A stretch of DNA of 64,000 bases from Alphaproteobacteria bacterium (GTDB taxonomy: Bacteria > Pseudomonadota > Alphaproteobacteria > SP197), in assembly GCA_009694045.1 (NCBI GenBank), contig SHVY01000006.1, positions 1-64,000 of the forward strand, read 5' to 3'. The notes beneath the pieces were generated by a model. The model did not search any database. It was not told where the DNA came from and saw only the letters and a list, made by a program, of their open reading frames with translations. Every line of letters begins with the position of its first letter. The first letter of the stretch is position 1. A program made the translations under genes and the position numbers. Positions 10,267 to 18,477 of this stretch are shown here, one piece after another.

Positions 10267-11481
10267 TTGACCACCAGGCTGCAATCCCGCGTCGCGCTCG
10301 CGTTTTCCAGCGTCGGGCATTCCTACGCGCACATCGCGATGCTGCTGTTTCCGACCGTGGTGCTGGGCCTCGAGCCGGTGTTTCACATGCCCTACGGCGA
10401 CCTGGTGCTGCTGGCGGTGACCGGCAACATCCTGTTCGGCGCCGCGGCCCTTCCGGCCGGCTGGCTCGGCGACCGCTGGAGCGCGGTCGGGATGATGGGC
10501 GTGTTCTTCTTCGGGACCGGCGGCGCGGCGGTCGTCACGGGCTTCGCGCGCACGCCGCTAGAAATCGGGTTGGGACTCGCCGGAATCGGGTTGTTCGCGT
10601 CGATCTATCACCCGGTCGGCATCGCCTGGCTGGTGCGCACCTCGGCCAAGCGCGGCCGTGCGCTTGGGTTCAACGGGCTGTTCGGCAGCATCGGCACGGC
10701 CGCCGCCGCGGTGATCGCCGGAACTCTCACCGAATGGTACGGTTGGCGTTCCGCCTTCATCGTGCCCGGCATCACGTTGTTGCTCGTCGGCGCGGCCTTC
10801 GTGGTCGCCATCCGCCTGGGCTGGATCGTCGAGGGCCGCGACCTGCACGCCGACGAGGCACCGCCGCCACGCGACGACATGGTGCGGGTGTTCTGGGTGC
10901 TGTCGTTCACCATGCTGGTCACCGGGCTGCTGTGGCAGGTGACCCAGTGGGCCATGCCCAAACTGTTCGTCGAACGGATGCCGACGTTGACCGGCGGGGG
11001 CGTCGCCATGGCGGGCGGACTGGTCTCGCTGGTGTTCCTGGTCAGTGCCGTGTCCACCGTGGTCGGCGGTTATCTGGCCGATCGCTTCCGGCTGCGCAGC
11101 ATCTACATCCTCGGCTACTGGGCCCAGGTGCCGGCGATGCTGGGCCTTGGCCTGATCGTCGGGCCGGCGCTGTTGCCGTTCGCGGCACTCGCCGTGTTCG
11201 TCAGCGGCATCAACGCGCCCGCCGAGAACGCGCTGCTCGCGCGCTACTCGCCGAAGCGTTGGCAGGCTACGGCGTTCGGCGCCAAGTTCGTGCTGTCGCT
11301 GGGCGTTGCCGCCGGGTCGACCGCCTTGGTCGGCATCGTCCACAACGCGACCGGTTCGTTCACCCTGTTGTTCCTCGGCATCGCCGCGGTTTCGTGTCTG
11401 GCCGGCCTGCTTGCCAGGCACCTGCCGCGTGGCGCGGGTCTCGGACAGCGCGCCGCGGTGGTGCCGGCCGCCGCCGAATAG
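10267..11481 (+). CDS. Major facilitator superfamily transporter
   Basis: 404-residue inner-membrane carrier with about 12 hydrophobic segments and the inter-helix Arg/Asp motif GWLGDRW between helices 2 and 3, echoed by GGYLADRFRLR in the second half. The TTG at 10267 is chosen because GGGGAG lies 4 bases before it; an in-frame TTG at 10255 has no such site. The early FSSVGHSYAHIAMLLFPTVV (His-Ser-x-x-His) resembles the fosmidomycin-resistance-like MFS group. Substrate unknown. The Nudix gene follows after 4 bases. Confidence 0.8.
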   Translation: MTTRLQSRVALAFSSVGHSYAHIAMLLFPTVVLGLEPVFHMPYGDLVLLAVTGNILFGAAALPAGWLGDRWSAVGMMGVFFFGTGGAAVVTGFARTPLEIGLGLAGIGLFASIYHPVGIAWLVRTSAKRGRALGFNGLFGSIGTAAAAVIAGTLTEWYGWRSAFIVPGITLLLVGAAFVVAIRLGWIVEGRDLHADEAPPPRDDMVRVFWVLSFTMLVTGLLWQVTQWAMPKLFVERMPTLTGGGVAMAGGLVSLVFLVSAVSTVVGGYLADRFRLRSIYILGYWAQVPAMLGLGLIVGPALLPFAALAVFVSGINAPAENALLARYSPKRWQATAFGAKFVLSLGVAAGSTALVGIVHNATGSFTLLFLGIAAVSCLAGLLARHLPRGAGLGQRAAVVPAAAE

Positions 11482-11485
11482 GCCG

Positions 11486-12007
11486 ATGGGTCCGACGACG
11501 CTCAAGGTACCGGCGGGCGACAACCGCGAGCGCCTGGTTTGCGACTCCTGCGGTTTTGTCCTCTACAGCAACCCGAAGGTCGTGGTCGGCGCGGTCTGTT
11601 CGTACGCGGGCGAGATCCTGCTCTGCCGCCGCGCGATTGATCCGCGGCGCGGATTCTGGACCATCCCCGCCGGCTATATGGAACTGCACGAGACCACCGC
11701 CGATGGCGCCCGGCGCGAGGCCCGCGAGGAGGCCGGGGTCGAGATCGCGATCCAGAGCCTGCTCGCGGTCTACAGCATTCCCCGGCTCAGTCAGGTGCAG
11801 GTGATCTTCGCTGCGACCCTGCCAACGCCCAAGCTCGATCCGGGGATCGAGACCCTGGAGGCGCGGCTGGCGCCATGGGAGGATATCCCGTGGGACGATC
11901 TCGCGTTCCCCTCGGTGCGCTGGGCCCTCGGCCACTGGCGCGAACTGGCCGACGGCGGGCCGGCGCTGGCCCGGAGCAATCCGGACGGCGAGTTCGGCGA
12001 CTACTGA
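11486..12007 (+). CDS. Nudix hydrolase with N-terminal zinc-ribbon-like segment
   Basis: 173 residues. The Nudix box is complete: the initial Gly of GYMELHE followed by REAREEAG around residue 75. An N-terminal CDSCGFVLYSNPKVVVG resembles the ribbon of NADH-pyrophosphatase relatives, although only one Cys pair is present. It probably hydrolyses a nucleoside diphosphate derivative such as NADH or ADP-ribose; substrate unproven. The start ATG lies 4 bases after the MFS stop, suggesting co-transcription. The 55 bases after its stop include a run of nine C at about 12030. Confidence 0.85.
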   Translation: MGPTTLKVPAGDNRERLVCDSCGFVLYSNPKVVVGAVCSYAGEILLCRRAIDPRRGFWTIPAGYMELHETTADGARREAREEAGVEIAIQSLLAVYSIPRLSQVQVIFAATLPTPKLDPGIETLEARLAPWEDIPWDDLAFPSVRWALGHWRELADGGPALARSNPDGEFGDY

Positions 12008-12062
12008 CATCCGCGGTCCCTGAACTCGACCCCCCCCCTACATCGGTACGACCGGGTCGGCA

Positions 12063-13187
12063 TCAGCGACCGTTGGACCAATCCCCGATCTCGACGGCCA
12101 GCATCCTGAGCTTGCTTTCGACGTAGCACCAGTCGGTGTAACAGCCTTGCAGGTGGCGGTGCGACGTGCTGGCGTCGTATCCGGCCCGGCCATGCAGAAC
12201 GCGGCGGTTGTCGAACACCAGCACGTCGCCGGGCCGGAGCTTCACGGTGATTTGGTTGGCGGGGTCGCGGACCAGGGCGAAGAAGGTGCGGTACGCCCGG
12301 TAGAACGCCGGCACGTCGGCGCCCTCGGCCTCCACGGGGCGCATCGCCCGATCGTTGATATGGACCGCGTCGACGCGGCCGTCGTGGCCCAGTTGGATGA
12401 CCGGATGCCGAGCCATCAGGTCGACCTGGTCGTAGCGATTGCGGAACGTCGCCCGGATGCGGGCCAACGTCGCGAACGCCGGCGCGTCGGCCCGGCGGAG
12501 CTTTTCCGCGACGTTGAAGCCATCGACCAGCATGTTCTCCCCGCCCTCGGCGGACTGCGCCAGGCAGTGCAGGAGCTGCACTCCGGGGACCGGATCGACG
12601 AACGGCCGGTCGGTGTGCAGGGCGAGCGTCTTCGGCGTGTACGCGAAGTTGGTCGGCTTCGAACTCGAGACCACCTCGAAGTGGCGGCCGTCGTTGCCTT
12701 CGTGAACGTAGCCGTAGAGCTCGGCCACACGCTCGACCTGGCCATCCGCGTTCGGCGTATCGCCGAGCACGGTGACGCCCAGGTCGCGCAGATCGCCGAG
12801 CCAGCGCGCCAGGGCGCGGTCGTCGCGGCTTACTTCCGTGAAGGAGGCGCGCGGCACACGGGCCCGCAGATCGGCACCCCAGAGGTTCGAACGGCCGTTG
12901 GGTAGTTCCCGCGGCGCCAACGCTTGGGGCGCGTACCGGCTTTCATGGCCGTCGGGGTCCCAGACGATCGCGAGGTCCCCGTGCTCGACCTTCGCCGACC
13001 GGACCGCGAGATCGTCCGGAATGTCGGCGGTGTTGAGGTGACGCTGGCTGCTGAAGCCGTCCACACAGGCGTCGCACGTGCAACCGTCGCGCAGCCAGAC
13101 GACATGGCGTTCGGTGGCGCGACCGTCCGCCCAGCGCAGGCGGAGCCGATCGCCGGCCGGCTCGACGGCCAGGAGCTTGGCGTCCAT
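12063..13187 (-). CDS. Gamma-butyrobetaine hydroxylase-like 2OG-Fe(II) dioxygenase
   Basis: 374 residues with the two-domain layout of gamma-butyrobetaine dioxygenase: an N-terminal zinc-binding DUF971-like domain (WLRDGCTCDACVD, Cys 36, 38, 41) and a TauD-type oxygenase domain with the iron-binding HTD in LALHTDRPF and the distal His in RRVLHGRAGYD. It likely hydroxylates a trimethylammonium or related acid using 2-oxoglutarate. ATG at 13187 is taken as the start (MDAKLLAVEP); an ATG five codons upstream is possible. It diverges from the M20 gene with 60 bases between. The actual substrate is uncertain. Confidence 0.85.
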   Translation of the reverse strand: MDAKLLAVEPAGDRLRLRWADGRATERHVVWLRDGCTCDACVDGFSSQRHLNTADIPDDLAVRSAKVEHGDLAIVWDPDGHESRYAPQALAPRELPNGRSNLWGADLRARVPRASFTEVSRDDRALARWLGDLRDLGVTVLGDTPNADGQVERVAELYGYVHEGNDGRHFEVVSSSKPTNFAYTPKTLALHTDRPFVDPVPGVQLLHCLAQSAEGGENMLVDGFNVAEKLRRADAPAFATLARIRATFRNRYDQVDLMARHPVIQLGHDGRVDAVHINDRAMRPVEAEGADVPAFYRAYRTFFALVRDPANQITVKLRPGDVLVFDNRRVLHGRAGYDASTSHRHLQGCYTDWCYVESKLRMLAVEIGDWSNGR

Positions 13188-13247
13188 TGCCAACCATAGC
13201 ATGGCGGTTCGTGCTAGGGTCCAGCTCCCTTGACGACGGAGTCCCAG

Positions 13248-14447
13248 ATGGATCTTGAGGCCCTGAAGCGGGAGGTGTGCGCCGGCGTGGATGCGCTGGC
13301 GCGGGAGCTGGTGGCGACCAGCCGGGCGATCCATGCGGCGCCGGAGCTGTGCTTCGAGGAGCATAAGGCGGCGGCGCGGCTGACCGCCGACATCGAGCGC
13401 AACGGTCTGACGGTCGATCGCGGCGCCTATGGCCTGGCGACCGCGTTCCGCTGCGACATCGGCAAGGGTAAGGGTCCGACCGTCGCCTTGCTGGCCGAGT
13501 ACGACGCGCTGCCCGGGATCGGCCACGCCTGCGGCCACAACCTGATCGCCACGGCCGCGTTGGGGGCGACGCTCGCGCTCGAGCGTCTGGGCGACCGGCT
13601 CCCCGGGCGGGTGCGGCTCCTGGGCACCCCCGCCGAGGAAGGCGGCGGCGGCAAGGAGATCATGGCCCGGCGTGGCGCCTTCGAGGGCGTCGACGCCGCC
13701 CTGATGATCCACCCCGCCGGGTTCAACCTGGCGACGACGCCCTGCCTCGCGATCTCCCGCGTCGCGGTCGCCTTCCACGGCAAGGCGGCGCACGCATCGG
13801 CCCAGCCCTGGGACGGGATCAACGCGCTGGACGCCCTGGTGACGGCGTACCAGGCGGTCGCGCAACTGCGCCAGCACATCAAGCCGACCGAGCGACTGCA
13901 CGGCATCATCACCGAGGGCGGCGAGGCGGCGAATATCGTGCCGGTCCGCGCCGCTGGTACCTTCTACGTGCGGGCCGCCGACGCGCCCGCGCTGGTGAAG
14001 CTCAAGCCCCGCGTCGAGGCCTGCTTCCAAGGCGCGGCCACGACCTCGGGGGCCAAGGTCACGATCGAGTGGGGTGACGTCGATTACCTGGATCTCATCA
14101 CCAACTGGCCGCTCGCCGGCGCCTTCCAGGCGAACGCCGAGGCGCTGGGGCGGACGTTCCTCAACCTCGACGACCTGCCGCGCGGCTGGGCGGGCTCGAC
14201 CGACATGGGCAACGTCAGCCAGATCGTGCCGGCGATCCATCCGCTGCTGGAGGCGGCGCCCCGCGACGTGGTGATCCACAACCCGGAGTTTGCCCGCTGG
14301 GCCGGATCGGAGAAGGGCGACAAGGCGGCCCTCGATGGGGCCAAGGCGCTGGCCATGACGGCGCTGGACTTCCTCGGCCGCGCCGATCTGCGGGCCGAAG
14401 TCGCCCGCACCTTCGCCGCCGCCAAGGCGGAGCAGGCGGCGGCATGA
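13248..14447 (+). CDS. M20-family amidohydrolase
   Basis: 399-residue zinc amidohydrolase of the AbgB/IAA-amino-acid hydrolase type. Metal-site motifs are HACGHNLIA (about residue 93), the general-base region TPAEEGGGG, and the dimerisation-domain KAAHASAQPWDGINALDA. It hydrolyses an N-acyl or amide bond, exact substrate unknown. The ATG at 13248 has ACGGAG seven bases ahead; the TTG six codons upstream does not. Its stop overlaps the following oxygenase start by 4 bases (ATGA), so the two are translationally coupled. Confidence 0.85.
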   Translation: MDLEALKREVCAGVDALARELVATSRAIHAAPELCFEEHKAAARLTADIERNGLTVDRGAYGLATAFRCDIGKGKGPTVALLAEYDALPGIGHACGHNLIATAALGATLALERLGDRLPGRVRLLGTPAEEGGGGKEIMARRGAFEGVDAALMIHPAGFNLATTPCLAISRVAVAFHGKAAHASAQPWDGINALDALVTAYQAVAQLRQHIKPTERLHGIITEGGEAANIVPVRAAGTFYVRAADAPALVKLKPRVEACFQGAATTSGAKVTIEWGDVDYLDLITNWPLAGAFQANAEALGRTFLNLDDLPRGWAGSTDMGNVSQIVPAIHPLLEAAPRDVVIHNPEFARWAGSEKGDKAALDGAKALAMTALDFLGRADLRAEVARTFAAAKAEQAAA

Positions 14448-15226
14448 ACCCGGGAGCCCTGGTCGATCTCGACCGCTATCCGCTGGCCGATCCGGAGCTC
14501 GCGCGGTCGTGCAAGGCGACGCTCGAACGTGACAACGTGCTGCTGCTCCACGACTTCCTCAGGCCCGGGGGCCGCGCGGCCATGGCCGCGGAAGTCATGG
14601 CCGGATTGCCACGGAGTTACCGGCGCGATCGGACCGCCATGGGCATTTACACCTATGGGGCGCCGAACGCGCCGGCGGAGCATCCGGCGCTTGGCCCCAA
14701 CCGGTCGGCGCAAGCGATCCTGGCGGGTGATCTGATCCCCGAAGATGGCGCGATCTGGTCGCTGTTCAAATGGGATGCCCTCACCGCGTTCGTCGGCGCT
14801 GTGACGGGCTGTCCCAAGCTCTACCGGTCTGCCGATCCGCTGGCGTCCTGCACCATGACGGCGCTCGGCCGGGGCGACCAGCACGGCTGGCATCTGGACG
14901 ACAACGACTTCGTCGTGAGCCTCCTCTTGCAGGAGCCTGAATCCGGCGGCCGGTTCGAGGTGGTGTCGGACGTGCGGACCGAGGCGGGGATCGACTTCGA
15001 TCGCGTCGCCGCCGCATTGGCCGGCACATCGTCGGACATCGTCCGGCCCGAACTGCGGGCGGGGACCCTCAGCGTCTTCCGCGGCCAGCGGGCCCTGCAC
15101 CGGGTGAGCCCGGTGGACGGCGGCCGGTCGCGCCTGATCGCCCTGTTCTCCTACGACCGCCGGCCCGGAATGATGTTCCCCCGCGAGGTCCACCTGGGCG
15201 CCTTCGGGAGAACGCTGGCGGCGTAG
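14444..15226 (+). CDS. 2OG-Fe(II) oxygenase, HalD/ArpA-like
   Basis: 260 residues. The iron-binding HxD is in DQHGWHLDDNDFVVSLLLQ and the distal His in RALHRVSPV, followed by an Arg that would bind 2-oxoglutarate (GGRSRLIALFSY). The pattern matches the HalD/ArpA group of phytanoyl-dioxygenase-like proteins. It is clearly paralogous to the frameshifted gene at 44688-45504, sharing an N-terminal DLDRYP and the HGWH-x-D-x-NDFVV segment. Translational coupling to the M20 gene suggests sequential steps on one compound. The substrate cannot be read from the sequence. Confidence 0.75.
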   Translation: MNPGALVDLDRYPLADPELARSCKATLERDNVLLLHDFLRPGGRAAMAAEVMAGLPRSYRRDRTAMGIYTYGAPNAPAEHPALGPNRSAQAILAGDLIPEDGAIWSLFKWDALTAFVGAVTGCPKLYRSADPLASCTMTALGRGDQHGWHLDDNDFVVSLLLQEPESGGRFEVVSDVRTEAGIDFDRVAAALAGTSSDIVRPELRAGTLSVFRGQRALHRVSPVDGGRSRLIALFSYDRRPGMMFPREVHLGAFGRTLAA

Positions 15227-15246
15227 GCTCAGGGGTCATCGAGTTT

Positions 15247-15309
15247 GATCCGTCACCGTCGCCGTAGGGGCGGGTCCGAGGCCCGCCCCTACGGCGGTAA
15301 AACCGGATC
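15247..15309. repeat. Intergenic GC-rich hairpin element
   Basis: A perfect 14-base inverted repeat (GCCGTAGGGGCGGG at 15261-15274, complement at 15282-15295) with a 7-base loop, nested inside an outer GATCCG/CGGATC pair at 15247-15252 and 15304-15309. There is no T-run after it, so it is not a standard intrinsic terminator, though it could end or stabilise the upstream transcript. The same arm sequence is common in intergenic repeats of GC-rich bacteria. Confidence 0.7.
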
Positions 15310-15398
15310 ATGGTCCGCGATCGCTGTTGTAGGTCCCCACCCTAGCCCTTCCTGGGTGCACTGCCGCATTCCACCAAGCTTCATTCTGAGGTGTTGTC

Positions 15399-15866
15399 AT
15401 GGCTCAACCGAAGTCCTTGTCGCTCGCCGAACAGATCGACCGGCTGGCATCGATCGAGGCGATCAAGCAGCTCAAGGCGCGCTATTGTGCCGCTTGCGAC
15501 GACCATTACGCGGCGGACGCGATCGTCGCCCTGTTCACCGAGGACGCGGTCTGGGATGCCGGCGAGGCGTTCGGCACCTACCGCGGGCGGGAGGCGATCC
15601 GGGCATTTTTCGCCGGCATCTCGGGCACGATCACGTTCGCCGCGCACCTCATCCTCAATCCGATCATCGAGGTCGACGGCGACCAGGCCACGGGAACCTT
15701 TCGCCTGATCATGCCATGCACCATGGTGGCGGACGGCAAGCCGGAGGCCCGCTGGATGGTGAGCTCCTACGACAACCGCTTCGTCCGCCGGGACGGCGTC
15801 TGGCTGTTCCAACACCTGCGGGTCACGGTGAATATCAACGCCCCCCACCTGAAGGGGTGGGCGTGA
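15399..15866 (+). CDS. SnoaL-like (NTF2-fold) protein
   Basis: 155 residues with the cone-shaped NTF2 fold signature: an early IEAIKQLKARYCAACDDH helix, then LFTEDAVWDAGEAFGTYRG and strands ending in FQHLRVTVN. The family includes polyketide cyclases, dehydratases and lipid-ring isomerases as well as non-enzymatic members. An acidic residue pair near residues 40-50 could be catalytic. It stands alone between the hairpin element and a convergent lipoprotein gene whose stop is only 4 bases away. Function not predicted further. Confidence 0.75.
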   Translation: MAQPKSLSLAEQIDRLASIEAIKQLKARYCAACDDHYAADAIVALFTEDAVWDAGEAFGTYRGREAIRAFFAGISGTITFAAHLILNPIIEVDGDQATGTFRLIMPCTMVADGKPEARWMVSSYDNRFVRRDGVWLFQHLRVTVNINAPHLKGWA

Positions 15867-15870
15867 TCGA

Positions 15871-16506
15871 CTACGGCTCCCAGCCGGCCAGCCATTGGTC
15901 GATGGGGACGATCTCGGCGGGTTGGCCGTTGTCGTGGAACCAGCTGTCCACCGCGTAGCGCCGGCCGGTGCCGCGCTCGACGATGGCGGCGGTGGTGTGG
16001 GGCCAGCCCTGGATGAAGAGGCCCCGGGTCGAGGGCGAGCCCACTTGGTGGAACTTGAGCAGCCGGGCGTCGTCGAGCAGCACCAGAAGTCGAGTGGTGT
16101 TCGCGGCCTCGTCGACGCAATCGAGCTGGCCCGCGCCGCCGCCGTCGTTGAAGGTGCCGGCAAGATCGGCGCCGATCGGGGTGGCCCGCGCCGCGGCGGA
16201 TTCGAACAGGGCCACGGCCTCGGCGATGCGCGCCCGTTCCGTCGCGGCATCGCCGGACGGGACCAGGAATAGGGCCGCGATCGTGGGCCACGACCCGCCG
16301 ATCTCGATCTCGGACACCTTCGCGCAGCCGTAGCCGTAGCAGATCGGCACCCGGTCGATGGTCGGCCGTCGGTCGTCGAATTGGGCGAGGAAGCGGCGCG
16401 GGCCCTCGCCGGGCCCTGGGCTGGCGCAAGCCGCGAGCGCCAGCGCGGCGACGAGGGCTGCGAACCCGGCGCGTGAGCGCCGTACGATGCTGCGTGAAGG
16501 GATCAT
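15871..16506 (-). CDS. Conserved lipoprotein of unknown function
   Basis: 211 residues. The N-terminus is positively charged, then hydrophobic, ending in the lipobox LALAAC (Cys 27), so it should be lipidated and anchored in the membrane. The mature part contains CYGYGCAK near residue 56, a Gly-rich NDGGGAGQLDCVDEA and a C-terminal YAVDSWFHDNGQPAEIVP, dense in His, Trp and Asp, which might bind a ligand. I do not recognise a named family. It lies between genes on both sides without overlap, so it is probably expressed alone. Confidence 0.65.
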   Translation of the reverse strand: MIPSRSIVRRSRAGFAALVAALALAACASPGPGEGPRRFLAQFDDRRPTIDRVPICYGYGCAKVSEIEIGGSWPTIAALFLVPSGDAATERARIAEAVALFESAAARATPIGADLAGTFNDGGGAGQLDCVDEAANTTRLLVLLDDARLLKFHQVGSPSTRGLFIQGWPHTTAAIVERGTGRRYAVDSWFHDNGQPAEIVPIDQWLAGWEP

Positions 16507-16602
16507 GGCGGGTGCGATCTTCGGTTCGAGGGAGCGCCGCGCGGAAAGGCGCGGAATCGGGACGTTAGGCCCCTGCCGTTAAGGGAGGCTTAGCGCGGAG
16601 GC

Positions 16603-17238
16603 TCAGGCGGCGGAGGCGGCCTTGGGCCGGGCGGCGAAGGCCTCGAACGCGGCCATGATCTCGCTGCTCGACCGGCGGGCGCCGGTCTGCAGGTATTCCA
16701 TGGCGGCGAGGGCGGCGTCGTGGGCGGCTTGGGTCGAGCCGACGACGCAGTCCTCGACCACGCGGCAGAAGTAGTCGTGCTGGTGGCCGTCGACGAAGGT
16801 GTAGTGGACGCAGACGTCGGTCAGGCCGCCGATCAGCACCAGGGTCCGGGCCTGCAAGCCCTTCAGGAGGATCGCGAAATCGGTGCCGAAGAACACCGAG
16901 TAGCGGCGCTTGCGGATGAAGTAGTCGTCGGGGCGCATGCCCATCTCGACGGCGATCTCGGTCGCCTTGTCGCCCTCGAGACAGTGCACATCCTCGACCC
17001 CGTCGAGCTCGCGGCCGAAGTCCACGTGATCGCGGCGGTGGGCTTCCTGGATGAAGACCAGGGGAATGCGGCAGGCGCGTGCCTTGTCGATGATCTGGCG
17101 CGAATGCAAGGACCGTTCCCGGGTGCCCGCCATCGAAGGGATGCCGAAATAGCCGTCCATGAACGCGCCCTGCTGGATGTCGACGACGACCAGCACGGGC
17201 TGGCCCTCGATGATGGCCCGGGGTTGCTTCGATGTCAT
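16603..17238 (-). CDS. Isochorismatase-family cysteine hydrolase
   Basis: 211 residues with the isochorismatase/nicotinamidase triad: Asp20 in VVVDIQQGAF, a Lys at about 110 in FIRKRRYS, and Cys143 in GGLTDVCVHYT. The last motif is close to that of amidases such as N-carbamoylsarcosine amidase. ATG at 17238 has GGAGGG about 9 bases ahead. It begins 5 bases after the nitrile hydratase alpha gene, which suggests it acts on the product of that enzyme, for example hydrolysing an amide to the acid. That role is inference from context. Confidence 0.8.
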   Translation of the reverse strand: MTSKQPRAIIEGQPVLVVVDIQQGAFMDGYFGIPSMAGTRERSLHSRQIIDKARACRIPLVFIQEAHRRDHVDFGRELDGVEDVHCLEGDKATEIAVEMGMRPDDYFIRKRRYSVFFGTDFAILLKGLQARTLVLIGGLTDVCVHYTFVDGHQHDYFCRVVEDCVVGSTQAAHDAALAAMEYLQTGARRSSSEIMAAFEAFAARPKAASAA

Positions 17239-17243
17239 GGCGG

Positions 17244-17867
17244 TCACCCTCCCCGGACTTGAGCGACACCAACCATGGCGTCGCGGTTGACCAGGGCGGC
17301 GAGCGCGTCCTCGGACCAGTCTTCGGTGCCGGCGGGGCGCAGCGGCAGGACCAGGTAGCGCAGTTCGGCGGTCGAATCGTGGACCCGAACCTCCACGTCG
17401 GCGGCGAGATGGGTGCCGAATTCGGCCAGCACGGCCCGGGGTTCCCGCACCACCCGGGCCCGGTAGGCGGCGCTCTTGTACCAGGCGGGCGGGCGACCGA
17501 GCAGCGGGCGCGGATAGCACGAGCAGAGCGTGCAAACGACCACGTTGTGCAACCGCGCCGTGTTCTCCAGGACGATGATGTCGGGGTAGTTCCCCGGATT
17601 GAAGCCCAGCTCGGCGATCGCGTCGCGGCCGTGGGCGAGCAGGCGGGCGCGGTAGGCTGGATCGACCCAGGCGCGGGCCACGACGGCGGCACCGATCGCC
17701 GGGGTCTGGGATTCGATCCGTTCGATCATGCGCCGCTCGTCGTCGGCGGTGATGTGACCCTTCTCGATCAAGAGTTCGCGCAGCGCGAGGCCGAGGAAAT
17801 GGTGCTCGGTCGACGGCTCGGGATCGTCGGGCTGCGGCGGACTGTGCGGATGATCGTGGTCGTGCAT
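17244..17867 (-). CDS. Nitrile hydratase alpha-type subunit, cobalt class
   Basis: 207 residues. The metal centre motif VCTLCSCY (Cys112, Cys115, Ser116, Cys117) is intact; Thr in the second position is the mark of cobalt rather than iron enzymes. It continues with PLLGRPPAWYKSAAYRARVV, very close to true nitrile hydratase alpha chains. The N-terminus is His/Asp-rich (MHDHDHPHSPP), possibly metal binding. It corresponds to the gamma chain of thiocyanate hydrolase. The start overlaps the preceding gene's stop by 1 base. Likely activity is hydration of a nitrile or a thiocyanate-like substrate. Confidence 0.85.
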   Translation of the reverse strand: MHDHDHPHSPPQPDDPEPSTEHHFLGLALRELLIEKGHITADDERRMIERIESQTPAIGAAVVARAWVDPAYRARLLAHGRDAIAELGFNPGNYPDIIVLENTARLHNVVVCTLCSCYPRPLLGRPPAWYKSAAYRARVVREPRAVLAEFGTHLAADVEVRVHDSTAELRYLVLPLRPAGTEDWSEDALAALVNRDAMVGVAQVRGG

Positions 17868-18145
17868 CAAGCGGGCTCCAGCCAGTGCTCGTAGATTTCG
17901 ATGTCGAGAGTGTCGCCGCCCGCGTATCCCAGCCACAGGTCCCGCAGGCCGAGGCGAACACGGTAGAGCGGCTGCCGGGGTCGCCCGTCGCCGAACGACG
18001 CATAGACCTCGGGTTGGCCGTGCGAGCCGTGGGTGCTCAACACCACGCCGGCCCGACCCTTCACATAGCCGGGGGTGCGGTGATGCCCCGCCGGCCAGCG
18101 ATCGGCGACGCGCACCCGCTCGCCGGGGGCGAAGCGGGGGCTCAC
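17867..18145 (-). CDS. Nitrile hydratase beta subunit, C-terminal half as a separate gene
   Basis: 92 residues matching the SH3-like barrel that normally forms the C-terminal half of nitrile hydratase beta: SPRFAPGERVRV, GHHRTPGYVKGRAGVV and a closing IEIYEHWLEP. The Arg in HHRTPGY is the candidate partner of the oxidised cysteines. It uses a GTG start overlapping the previous stop by 4 bases (GTGA). In thiocyanate hydrolase the equivalent is the alpha chain; toyocamycin nitrile hydratase is another three-chain case. Confidence 0.82.
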   Translation of the reverse strand: MSPRFAPGERVRVADRWPAGHHRTPGYVKGRAGVVLSTHGSHGQPEVYASFGDGRPRQPLYRVRLGLRDLWLGYAGGDTLDIEIYEHWLEPA

Positions 18146-18477
18146 GGCTTGCCGCCCTGGCGGGCCTTGATCGCGGCGATTTTCGCGGCGACTTCGGACT
18201 CGGAGAGGACGCCAAGTTCCACCAGCGAGCCCTTCAGGGCCGCGGCCCAGCGTTCATAGTAGGAGAGGCGGGCGTAATCCTCGGGCTTCAGGCACTCGAT
18301 CTGCCGGCGCATCGGCGAGAAGTCGGGGTAGAGCCCGCGCCCAGGATCGGTCATCAGGTAGACGAGCGCGTCGACCCGGCGTTCCCAGAACGTCAGGGCA
18401 TGCTCCCCGCCCTCGATCGCGCCCAGGCGCGCGCCACCCAGGTCGTGGGGACCGTTGTGGCGGCTCGGGTCGCTCAT
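18142..18477 (-). CDS. Nitrile hydratase beta subunit, N-terminal half as a separate gene (or activator homologue)
   Basis: 111 residues matching the helical N-terminal half of nitrile hydratase beta: HDLGGARLGAIE near residue 11 and TFWERRVDAL (Arg33/34), the region that supplies an Arg to the metal site, then YYERWAAALKGSLVELGVLS. Accessory activators such as P15K share this fold, so a maturation role is the alternative; since no full-length beta gene is present, a structural role is more likely. It overlaps both neighbours by 4 bases. Confidence 0.8.
   Translation of the reverse strand: MSDPSRHNGPHDLGGARLGAIEGGEHALTFWERRVDALVYLMTDPGRGLYPDFSPMRRQIECLKPEDYARLSYYERWAAALKGSLVELGVLSESEVAAKIAAIKARQGGKP

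Noticed and set aside
12063-14279. A 738-codon fusion extending the gamma-butyrobetaine hydroxylase-like gene upstream
   Set aside because: The first half is antisense to the intact M20 gene and of shadow composition; the enzyme starts naturally at 13187.
17244-18477. Reading the cluster as an ordinary two-subunit nitrile hydratase with a frameshifted beta gene
   Set aside because: The two halves meet in a clean GTGA stop-start overlap at the domain boundary, with proper start and stop, and the same split is known in thiocyanate hydrolase.
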